Below, one piece after another: positions 16,373 to 21,981 of a stretch of DNA of 21,981 bases. The DNA lies in NCBI GenBank assembly GCA_002348385.1, contig DEBD01000018.1, positions 37,511 through 59,491 on the forward strand. Reading direction: 5' to 3'. Under the pieces are notes generated by a model that was given only the letters and a program-made list of their open reading frames with translations, was not told the origin of the DNA and did not search any database. The stretch is from Gammaproteobacteria bacterium UBA2965. Its GTDB lineage: Bacteria; Pseudomonadota; Gammaproteobacteria; Pseudomonadales; Azotimanducaceae. The translations under genes were made by a program, and so were the position numbers. Each line of letters opens with the position of its first letter. Position 1 is the first letter of the stretch.

Positions 16373-16381
16373 GGGGGGGGG
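16373..16381. repeat. 9-base G homopolymer upstream of egtB
   Basis: Nine consecutive G on the plus strand read as CCC CCC CCC in the open egtB frame, between the sco stop (16409) and the region encoding the EgtB N-terminus. Tracts of this length are prone to slippage and to sequencing error. Confidence 0.9.
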
Positions 16382-16408
16382 CGCAAACCTTAAACGATTA
16401 CTCCAAGT

Positions 16409-17053
16409 CTAGGAACCCGCTCTGAGGGCTGTGAAGGTCGCGGCGATGGTTTCCGCCGAATGGCCCTGGTGCGTTCCAGATTGCTTGATGAAACCGTGAT
16501 ACTGACCGGCAGGATTCACGATGACGATCTGGCCAGGATGATCCACGGTGTAATCACCGCCCGGCAGGCGCACCTTCATTGGGCGCGCCACATGCACCTG
16601 CTGCGCGAACTGAATCACGCGCTCGCGCTGCCCTGTCACGCCAGTGAACGAGGGCGAGAAAGCCGTTACATACTCCGTCAGCCGGCTGCCCTGATCTCGC
16701 TCCGGGTCCACCGAAATCAACACGCCCCGAAACGGCGTTTGCAGCGCGCCGCGAGCAACCAGTTGCCGCTCAGCCTGCGCCATCACCGCCAACGACGTAG
16801 GACAGATATCCGGGCAGTTGGTGAAGCCGAAGAAAATGAACGACCACCCGCCCATCAGATTGTCGTTGGTGAACGGTTCGCCGCCCCCGGTAGTGAGCGC
16901 AAACGGCTCCAGGTTGAGGGGCTGCGGCAGAAGGAACACTCCCCGGTCCTTGAGCTCCGCCATGCTCGGCGTGCCCGGTGAGCAGGCGCCGGCAACGAGC
17001 AGGGCCGCGGCCAGCATCAGTTGAATGAATACCCTGGGTACGACCCGACTCAC
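16409..17053 (-). CDS. SCO1/SenC family copper chaperone for cytochrome oxidase assembly
   Basis: The 214-residue protein has an N-terminal hydrophobic segment ending VAGAC, so it is probably a lipoprotein anchored at C24; the lipobox is imperfect (Ala at -3). The thioredoxin-like domain holds the copper site C80-PDI-C84 (FTNCPDICPTS) and H172 (YTVDHPG), with ISVDPERD between them. SCO proteins deliver copper to the CuA site of cytochrome c oxidase subunit II. The GTG start at 17053 overlaps the ctaB stop by four bases. The TAG stop lies in the same frame as egtB, 102 bases before its annotated start. Confidence 0.93.
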   Translation of the reverse strand: MSRVVPRVFIQLMLAAALLVAGACSPGTPSMAELKDRGVFLLPQPLNLEPFALTTGGGEPFTNDNLMGGWSFIFFGFTNCPDICPTSLAVMAQAERQLVARGALQTPFRGVLISVDPERDQGSRLTEYVTAFSPSFTGVTGQRERVIQFAQQVHVARPMKVRLPGGDYTVDHPGQIVIVNPAGQYHGFIKQSGTHQGHSAETIAATFTALRAGS

Positions 17054-17973
17054 AAAGCGCCAAGGCTCAGCGCCACACCTCCATGGCTCCCCACCACCAC
17101 GTAGTGGTCAACCAGCAGCGCTACAAACAGCAGCCCCAGGTACAGGATCGAGTAGCGGAACGTGGCCATCGGCGCCCGCGGGTTGCGCTCCCGCAACAAC
17201 GCCACCGCCCAGTAGATGAAGCCCGCGCCCAGCGCCGCGGCGCCAACCAGGTACAGCAGGCCGCTCATGCCGATGGCGTATGGCATCAGCGTAATTACCA
17301 CCAAAATGAGGGTGTAGAAGAGGATGTGCCAGCGGGTATACCGCTCGCCGTGGGTCACCGGCAGCATCGGCACGTCTACGCGCGCATATTCCTCTTTGCG
17401 ATCCAGAGCCAGCGCCCAGAAATGCGGCGGAGTCCAAGCGAAAATGATCAGCACCAGCAGCAACGCACCCGGTTCCACGCTGTTGCTCACCGCCGTCCAT
17501 CCAAACAATGGCGGCGCCGCCCCAAACAGCCCGCCGATCACGATGTTCTGCGGCGTAGCGCGCTTGAGATAAAGGGTGTAAATCAGCCCGTATCCCACCC
17601 AGGATGCCAGGTTCAGCCATGCGGTCAGAGGATTCACCAGGAAATAGAGCACCAGCATGCCACTGATACCGGTGACAGCGGCAAACGCCAGCCCCTGCAG
17701 CGTCCCCACCTTGCCGGTGGCAACCGGTCGGGATTGAGTACGCGCCATGCGCGCATCGATCTCGGCGTCTGCGATGTGGTTTACCGCCGCCGCGGAACCC
17801 GCTACCAGGCAGATTCCCAACAACCCGAAGACCAATGCGTCTATCGGCACCATGCCCGGAACAGCAAGGAACATCCCCACCGCAGCGCATAGCAGCATCA
17901 GCAACACCACCCTGGGCTTCGTCATTTCCAGATAGTCCCGCCAACCAGCGGCTGGAACCGATATTTCGCTCAA
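17050..17973 (-). CDS. ctaB: Protoheme IX farnesyltransferase (heme O synthase)
   Basis: The 307-residue membrane protein of the UbiA prenyltransferase family adds a farnesyl group to heme B, giving heme O. The first acidic motif N65-HIA-D69-AEI-D73 followed by RTQSRPVATG is intact, and the second conserved loop appears as EEYARVDVPMLPVTHGE. About nine hydrophobic segments are visible. The start TTG at 17973 overlaps the ctaA stop (TTGA). Together with ctaA it completes heme A synthesis for an aa3-type oxidase. The name cyoE is also used, but here the neighbours point to ctaB. Confidence 0.95.
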   Translation of the reverse strand: MSEISVPAAGWRDYLEMTKPRVVLLMLLCAAVGMFLAVPGMVPIDALVFGLLGICLVAGSAAAVNHIADAEIDARMARTQSRPVATGKVGTLQGLAFAAVTGISGMLVLYFLVNPLTAWLNLASWVGYGLIYTLYLKRATPQNIVIGGLFGAAPPLFGWTAVSNSVEPGALLLVLIIFAWTPPHFWALALDRKEEYARVDVPMLPVTHGERYTRWHILFYTLILVVITLMPYAIGMSGLLYLVGAAALGAGFIYWAVALLRERNPRAPMATFRYSILYLGLLFVALLVDHYVVVGSHGGVALSLGAL

Positions 17974-18953
17974 CGTAGCCTGCTCCCCAGTGCAGCGCGG
18001 TAGTTTACTGTAACCATGGCGAGCAATAACAGAGCGCCCACGGCATTGTGCGCGGTGGCGTTACCCAAAGGCAGTACCAGCACCACGTTGAGCACGCCCA
18101 GCAATAGCTGAAGGCCCAACAGGCCCAGCACCGCCCAGCCCAGCGGAGAGCTCAGGCGCAGCAAGCGCACGCCGAGCCAGCCCACCAACAGCAGCACCAC
18201 TAAGGCGCCAATGCGATGGGCCACCTGTATGGCCACTCGCGCGTCGCTCTCCATCAGCCCACCCAGATAGTTGGGTCCAACGGACTGCATTACGTTGAAC
18301 CCGTCGGCCAGATTCATATCCGGTAACCACTCCCCGTGGCAGGTGGGGAAGTCGGGGCAAGCGAGCGCCGCGTAGTTGGAGCTCACCCAGCCCCCTAACG
18401 CAATCTGCACAACCAGCACCACCAGCCCGGCAGCAGCGATCCTTTTCACCTCTGCAGGGGCATGCCAGCCTCGGCCCATCCCCAGGCGCAGCGCCAGCAA
18501 CCACAAAAGGCTCAAAGTAGCGAATCCCCCCAGCAGGTGCGCGGTGACCACTTGGGGCCACAATTTCAGCGTCACCGTCCACGCGCCAAAGGCTCCCTGC
18601 AGGATAACCAGCGCCAGCAGGAACACTGGCAGCTTCACCGGGATCCCTTCATCGCGCCTGCGCACGGCAACGAACGCCAAAGCCAGCAGCAGCGCGCCCA
18701 GGGCCGCAGCGAAATAACGGTGCACCATTTCCCACCAGGCTTTGTCCTGTTCTACGGGAGCATCGGGAAAACGCTGTGTGGCCAGCGCAATGTCGGCCGC
18801 TGATTGGGGAACCACCAGAAAGCCATAGCACCCAGGCCAATCCGGGCAACCCAAGCCGGCATCAACCAGGCGCGTGTATGCACCCAGCACTACCACCACT
18901 ATTGCCATGGCAATAGCGATCTTGCTCATCAAAAGCAGTGTCTTGCTAGCCAA
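17970..18953 (-). CDS. ctaA: Heme A synthase, COX15/CtaA family
   Basis: The 327-residue protein with about eight membrane helices oxidises the heme O methyl group to make heme A. Both halves carry the family pattern: cysteine pairs C36/C42 (GCPDWPGC) and C199/C205 (CPDFPTC), and heme-binding histidines H78 (MVHRYFA), H139 (TAHLLGG), H246 (VAHRIGA) and H302 (TAHNAVGA). The start given is TTG at 18953, with GAGG about ten bases upstream. ATG at 18929, eight codons later, is the alternative and also leaves the first helix intact. It is the first gene of the ctaA-ctaB-sco-egtB-egtD series and is preceded by a strong promoter-like sequence. Confidence 0.95.
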   Translation of the reverse strand: MASKTLLLMSKIAIAMAIVVVVLGAYTRLVDAGLGCPDWPGCYGFLVVPQSAADIALATQRFPDAPVEQDKAWWEMVHRYFAAALGALLLALAFVAVRRRDEGIPVKLPVFLLALVILQGAFGAWTVTLKLWPQVVTAHLLGGFATLSLLWLLALRLGMGRGWHAPAEVKRIAAAGLVVLVVQIALGGWVSSNYAALACPDFPTCHGEWLPDMNLADGFNVMQSVGPNYLGGLMESDARVAIQVAHRIGALVVLLLVGWLGVRLLRLSSPLGWAVLGLLGLQLLLGVLNVVLVLPLGNATAHNAVGALLLLAMVTVNYRAALGSRLR

Positions 18954-19029
18954 CTTTTTAATGCCTCGGCAGCCCGTTCGGGTCGTTACCTACCGTGTGT
19001 TGTGGCCCGGCCCAGCCCGGAGCCCCACT

Positions 19030-19050
19030 CGACCCGCAGAAAAAGGGTCG
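19030..19050. repeat. Inverted repeat CGACCC-N9-GGGTCG at the predicted ctaA transcription start
   Basis: Two perfect 6-base arms (19030-19035 and 19045-19050) flank a 9-base A-rich centre. The repeat begins four bases past the predicted -10 element and covers the expected start point near 19047, a classical place for a repressor operator. Since the start point lies inside one arm, a full RNA hairpin is less likely than a DNA site. Confidence 0.4.
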
Positions 19051-19053
19051 GCG

Positions 19054-19081
19054 ATTATATCAGCGGCTTATGCCAACTCAA
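19054..19081 (-). promoter_or_regulatory. Sigma-70-type promoter for the ctaA operon
   Basis: On the minus strand TTGAGT (19076-19081) is separated by 16 bases from a perfect TATAAT (19054-19059). This is the best promoter match I see in the window. It lies in the 140-base gap between aroE and ctaA, so the cta-egt genes can be transcribed independently of the dprA-aroE block. The leader to the TTG start of ctaA would be about 95 bases. Confidence 0.6.
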
Positions 19082-19093
19082 CCGCGCGATGGG

Positions 19094-19915
19094 CTATCTG
19101 CGGCGCAACAGCGCCATCACCTCCGCAGTGGCGGGCCGAACGCCCCGCCACAACCGGAAAGCCTCGGCCGCCTGCTCTACCAGCATGCCCAGGCCGTCGG
19201 AGACGGCCCCCGCCCCGGCGCCCGTGGCCCACGCGCAAAACGGTGTTTGCGCCGCCCCGGCCGCGTACACCAGGTCGTAACAAAACGCACCCCGTACGGA
19301 CGTGGCGGCGAGCAGGTCGCCCCTGCCAGCCAGCCCCGCCGAGGTGGCGTTGATCACCACATCAAACTCCCCGGTTACTTCATCAAGGGCGCAAGCGCCG
19401 CATCGGGTCTCGCGCGCCCAGTCCTCCAGCGCCGCCACCAGCGCCTGTGCTTTGGCGACGCCCCTGTTGGCAACGGTGAGCTCTGCCGGGTTCTGTGCAA
19501 GCAGCGGACGCACCACGCCGCGCGCCGCGCCGCCCGCGCCCAGCAGCAGCACTCGCCGCCCCTCAAGAGAGCGTTCCTGATTCACGGTAATGTCCCTGAC
19601 CAGACCCACGCCATCGGTATTGAATCCCACCCAGGCGCCGTCGCGATCGACGATGGTGTTCACCACCCCAGCGGACACTGCGTCGCCTTCCAGGCGTTGT
19701 ACCCATTTGGCGGCCTGTTCCTTGAAGGGTACCGTCACGTTCACTCCCCGGCCGCTCGCCGCAAAAAAACCTGCCACCGTCTCGTCGAACGCATCCAACG
19801 GGGCCAGCAGCTTTTCGTAGAGAATTCGCTCGCCGGCCTGTCTGGCGAACTCGCCATGAATCACCGGCGAGAGGGAGTGTTCCACCGGATTGCCGACCAC
19901 CGCGTAGCGGTCCAT
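19094..19915 (-). CDS. aroE: Shikimate dehydrogenase (NADP+)
   Basis: The 273-residue enzyme reduces 3-dehydroshikimate to shikimate in aromatic amino acid synthesis. Substrate residues are in SLSP (14-17), NVTVPFK with catalytic K65, N86 (VVNT) and catalytic D101 (FNTDG). The NADPH-binding loop is GAGGAARG (126-133), followed by NATSAGL and a C-terminal GLGMLVEQAAEAF segment. The ATG at 19915 directly abuts the tsaC stop. The AroE/TsaC/DprA association is common in gammaproteobacteria. Confidence 0.96.
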   Translation of the reverse strand: MDRYAVVGNPVEHSLSPVIHGEFARQAGERILYEKLLAPLDAFDETVAGFFAASGRGVNVTVPFKEQAAKWVQRLEGDAVSAGVVNTIVDRDGAWVGFNTDGVGLVRDITVNQERSLEGRRVLLLGAGGAARGVVRPLLAQNPAELTVANRGVAKAQALVAALEDWARETRCGACALDEVTGEFDVVINATSAGLAGRGDLLAATSVRGAFCYDLVYAAGAAQTPFCAWATGAGAGAVSDGLGMLVEQAAEAFRLWRGVRPATAEVMALLRRR

Positions 19916-20470
19916 TCAGCCGCTCCCCCGCAGAACCGAGCCGGCAAGGGTACGAATCTGGCTCGGCTGGCCCGGATTCTGCACCTCGCCCGGCAACTGG
20001 TAGTCGACACCCGCCCGGAAATATTCATCTGCCTGGTCGGCCGAGAGCGCCGATGGCTCGCCGGCGGGGTTGGCCGACGTGGAAACCAGGGGCCCGCCAA
20101 AGGCCCTGCACAGAGAGCGTGCCTGAGGGTGTCCCGGTACCCGGATAGCCACGGTGGCATGTTTGCCAGTAATCCAGCTGGGGAAACGGCGATTGGGCAC
20201 CACCCAGGTCACCGCCCCGGGCCAGGTGTCCAGGATCTCATCGCACTGTTTGGCGTCGAGCCCGTCGAGCTCCGGCGCAAAATCATCCGCTGCCGCTGCG
20301 ATGACGATGAGCCCCTTTTCAACCGGTCGACGCTTCAACCGCAGCACCCGCGCCACACAGCCTTCATCAAACGGATCGCACGCCAGCCCCCATACCCCCT
20401 CAGTGGCGTGCATCACCACGCCCGCCTCCTGCAGATGGCGCGCTGCCTGGTTCACCTGCTGGAGGCTCAC
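19916..20470 (-). CDS. tsaC: Threonylcarbamoyl-AMP synthase TsaC (YrdC)
   Basis: The 184-residue cytoplasmic protein makes threonylcarbamoyl-AMP from threonine, bicarbonate and ATP for t6A modification of ANN-decoding tRNAs. It has the short TsaC form without the Sua5 C-terminal domain. Visible motifs are ATEGVWGLACDP (22-33), LKRRPVEKGL (45-54), TWPGAVTWVVP (82-92), AIRVPGHP (108-115) and STSANPAGE (130-138). The start is GTG at 20470, nine bases after the purE stop, so it is very likely cotranscribed with purE and with aroE, which follows without a gap. Confidence 0.94.
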   Translation of the reverse strand: MSLQQVNQAARHLQEAGVVMHATEGVWGLACDPFDEGCVARVLRLKRRPVEKGLIVIAAAADDFAPELDGLDAKQCDEILDTWPGAVTWVVPNRRFPSWITGKHATVAIRVPGHPQARSLCRAFGGPLVSTSANPAGEPSALSADQADEYFRAGVDYQLPGEVQNPGQPSQIRTLAGSVLRGSG

Positions 20471-20479
20471 GGGCGCACC

Positions 20480-20980
20480 CTAATCCTTGAGTTGGCTCTG
20501 CAGCTCTGCGTTCTGGGTTTGAATCTTCTCCACGTTGGCCTGCCGCTCCGAGGCCAGCCGATCGGCCAGCGCCGAATCCGCCAGAGAGAGCATCTGCACC
20601 GCCAGATAGCCGGCATTTCTCGCGCCGGCTTTACCGATAGCCACGGTGGCAACGGGAATTCCGCCCGGCATCTGCACCGTGGAGAGCAGCGCGTCGAAAC
20701 CGCTCAGCGGGCCCGCATCGATAGGAACACCAATCACCGGCCGAACCGTATGCGCCGCAACCGCCCCGGCAAGGTGCGCGGCCAGTCCAGCTGCGCAGAC
20801 AAATACCCCGCAGCCGCGCTCCGTGGCCTCCTGCACGTAGGACATGGTGGCGGCCGGCGTACGATGCGCCGAGGTCACCCGCACCTCGAATTTGACCCCC
20901 AGCTGATCCAGCACCTCGGTGGTAGCCTGCATTACCGGCCAATCTGAAGCTGATCCCATGAGTATGGCCACGAAGCTCAT
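20480..20980 (-). CDS. purE: N5-carboxyaminoimidazole ribonucleotide mutase
   Basis: The 166-residue class I PurE converts N5-CAIR to CAIR in purine synthesis. Motifs are MGSASDW (8-14), SAHRTP (37-42), AAGLAAHLAG, VQMPGGIPVATVAIGKAG and a C-terminal helix. AAGGGGG (20990-20996) nine bases before the ATG at 20980 supports the start. purK, its usual partner, is not adjacent: dprA lies upstream and tsaC downstream. The last 25 residues are rich in Gln, Glu and Lys and probably form a solvent-exposed helix. Confidence 0.95.
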   Translation of the reverse strand: MSFVAILMGSASDWPVMQATTEVLDQLGVKFEVRVTSAHRTPAATMSYVQEATERGCGVFVCAAGLAAHLAGAVAAHTVRPVIGVPIDAGPLSGFDALLSTVQMPGGIPVATVAIGKAGARNAGYLAVQMLSLADSALADRLASERQANVEKIQTQNAELQSQLKD

Positions 20981-21041
20981 GTGTTATTACCCCCTTGTTT
21001 GTCCTAGCTCTTTCCCAATTGCCCCATTGGCGCCCGTACCG

Positions 21042-21981
21042 TCAAGCGCTTGAAGGGCGCCGAATATACCCGCCCGGCACTTGCGCGACAAACCCTTCCA
21101 GCTCCAGCAGCACGAGATGGGCGGCCGCCGCGGACACTGCAATGCCGGCTCGTTGTGCGACTTCATCCAGACTGCTTCCATCCGGGCTCACCGCCGCCAG
21201 CACGCCGGCCAGCTCCTCGGGCGCAATCGCCGCGGGCTCGGTTGCTCTGGATTGCAACCCCAAAGCTTCCGCCACGTCGTCCACGCCTTCTACCAGTGCC
21301 GCGCCCTGCTTGAGCAGGCGGTGGCAGCCGCGGCTCATGCCCCCGGCAACCGAGCCTGGCACGGCCAGCACCTCGCGGCCCTGCTCAAGCGCGAGCCGCG
21401 CGGTGATCAGCGAGCCGCTGCGTTGCGAGGCTTCCACCAGCACGACCCCCAGGCACAGGCCGCTGATGAGGCGATTGCGCTCCGGAAATTGATGCTTGGC
21501 GGGCGGCATGTCCGGCGGATACTCGCTGACCAGCAGACCACCACCCCCCAGCAGCGTTTGCGCCAGCCCATAATTCGAACGCGGGTAGACCTCCGCCAGG
21601 CCACAGCCCATGACGGCTACCGCAGGTAACGCGGCTGGGGCCAAATCCGCCACACCTCGATGCGCGGCCGCATCGATTCCCAGGGCTAACCCGCTGACGA
21701 CCGTAAACCCCTGTGCCGCCAGTCCGCGACCCAGGTGCGCCGCGAACTGGGCCCCGCCCCGGCTGCAGCGCCTAGAGCCCACTACCGCAACGGCTCGCGT
21801 ATGCAGCAGCGCGCGATTGCCGAGCAGGTAAAGCGCCAGGGGCGGATCGGGAATCGCTCGCAACAAGGCAGGGAACTCGGCATCGAAGAAACTCACCAGG
21901 CTCAAGCCCAGACGTTCGCAACGCACCCGCAGCGACTGGAGAACACCCGGACCCGCAGGCAACCGCGCCAATGCGGCGCGC
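21042..21981 (-). CDS. dprA: DNA-processing protein DprA/Smf, 5' end beyond window
   Basis: This partial gene of about 313 codons runs off the window, so the N-terminus is missing; the TTG at 21971 is internal. DprA binds single-stranded DNA and loads RecA during natural transformation. The Rossmann-like core shows VVGSRRCS, SGLALGIDAAAHRG, GCGLAEVYP, FPERNRLISGL and GSLITARLALEQGREVLAVPGS. The C-terminus has the winged-helix segment (LDEVAQRAGIAVSAAAAHLVLLELEGFV) found in many DprA proteins. Its stop is 61 bases from purE, which may be cotranscribed. Confidence 0.94.
   Translation of the reverse strand, partial: RAALARLPAGPGVLQSLRVRCERLGLSLVSFFDAEFPALLRAIPDPPLALYLLGNRALLHTRAVAVVGSRRCSRGGAQFAAHLGRGLAAQGFTVVSGLALGIDAAAHRGVADLAPAALPAVAVMGCGLAEVYPRSNYGLAQTLLGGGGLLVSEYPPDMPPAKHQFPERNRLISGLCLGVVLVEASQRSGSLITARLALEQGREVLAVPGSVAGGMSRGCHRLLKQGAALVEGVDDVAEALGLQSRATEPAAIAPEELAGVLAAVSPDGSSLDEVAQRAGIAVSAAAAHLVLLELEGFVAQVPGGYIRRPSSA

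Noticed and set aside
17083..17892. A 269-codon plus-strand frame antisense to ctaB
   Set aside because: The sequence is Gln/His/Arg rich and is explained as the complement of the ctaB membrane-protein codons.
18971..18990. GC-rich short inverted repeat near the ctaA start as a terminator or riboswitch
   Set aside because: Only four base pairs with a two-base loop, no T run, and no resemblance to a known leader.
18995..20947. A 650-codon open frame on the plus strand across aroE, tsaC and purE
   Set aside because: It runs antisense through three well-supported genes, has no recognisable domain and is rich in Arg, His and Pro. This is the usual shadow of high-GC coding DNA.

Overview
This is a high-GC chromosomal window from a gammaproteobacterium, assigned by gene content and order. 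The cc4-dsbA-endonuclease cluster, facing engB and polA and followed by a DUF2782 gene and a ThrB-family gene, matches the arrangement I know from Pseudomonas. The dprA/tsaC/aroE group and the ctaA-ctaB-sco group are also typical of the class. I cannot fix the order or genus from sequence alone. I see no tRNA, rRNA, CRISPR array, insertion sequence or prophage, and no gap between genes exceeds 140 bases.

Layout. At 1-544 (minus) is a 3'-truncated COG0212 gene, a paralog of 5-formyltetrahydrofolate cyclo-ligase. It is divergent from an MFS exporter gene (628-1854). The exporter converges on a solitary aceE (1898-4558, minus), which is divergent from a PQQ-dependent quinohemoprotein alcohol dehydrogenase carrying a lipoprotein signal (4677-6929). 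Next come a minus-strand operon encoding cytochrome c4, a DsbA-like oxidoreductase and an EEP-family hydrolase (9243 down to 6958), engB (9354-10010) and polA (12721 down to 10007). On the plus strand follow a DUF2782 gene and a homoserine-kinase homolog (12829-14115). From 18953 down to 14127 runs a tight minus-strand series: ctaA, ctaB, sco, egtB and egtD. The last block, also minus, is dprA (5' end outside the window), purE, tsaC and aroE.

How the genes work together. ctaA and ctaB make heme A and sco delivers copper, so this segment serves assembly of an aa3-type cytochrome c oxidase. Cytochrome c4 and the quinohemoprotein dehydrogenase could feed electrons to such an oxidase. egtB and egtD are the core of ergothioneine synthesis and appear to be read with the oxidase-assembly genes. 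The dprA block combines DNA uptake, purine synthesis, tRNA t6A modification and the shikimate pathway.

Most of the window is ordinary core genome. The points most worth a second look are the ThrB homolog that has lost its catalytic aspartates, the absence of a standard start codon for the full egtB frame next to a 9-base G tract, the lipoprotein form of the PQQ dehydrogenase, the joining of egtBD to ctaAB-sco, the solitary aceE, and a near-consensus promoter with an operator-like inverted repeat ahead of ctaA. I did not find a wholly new multi-gene system.
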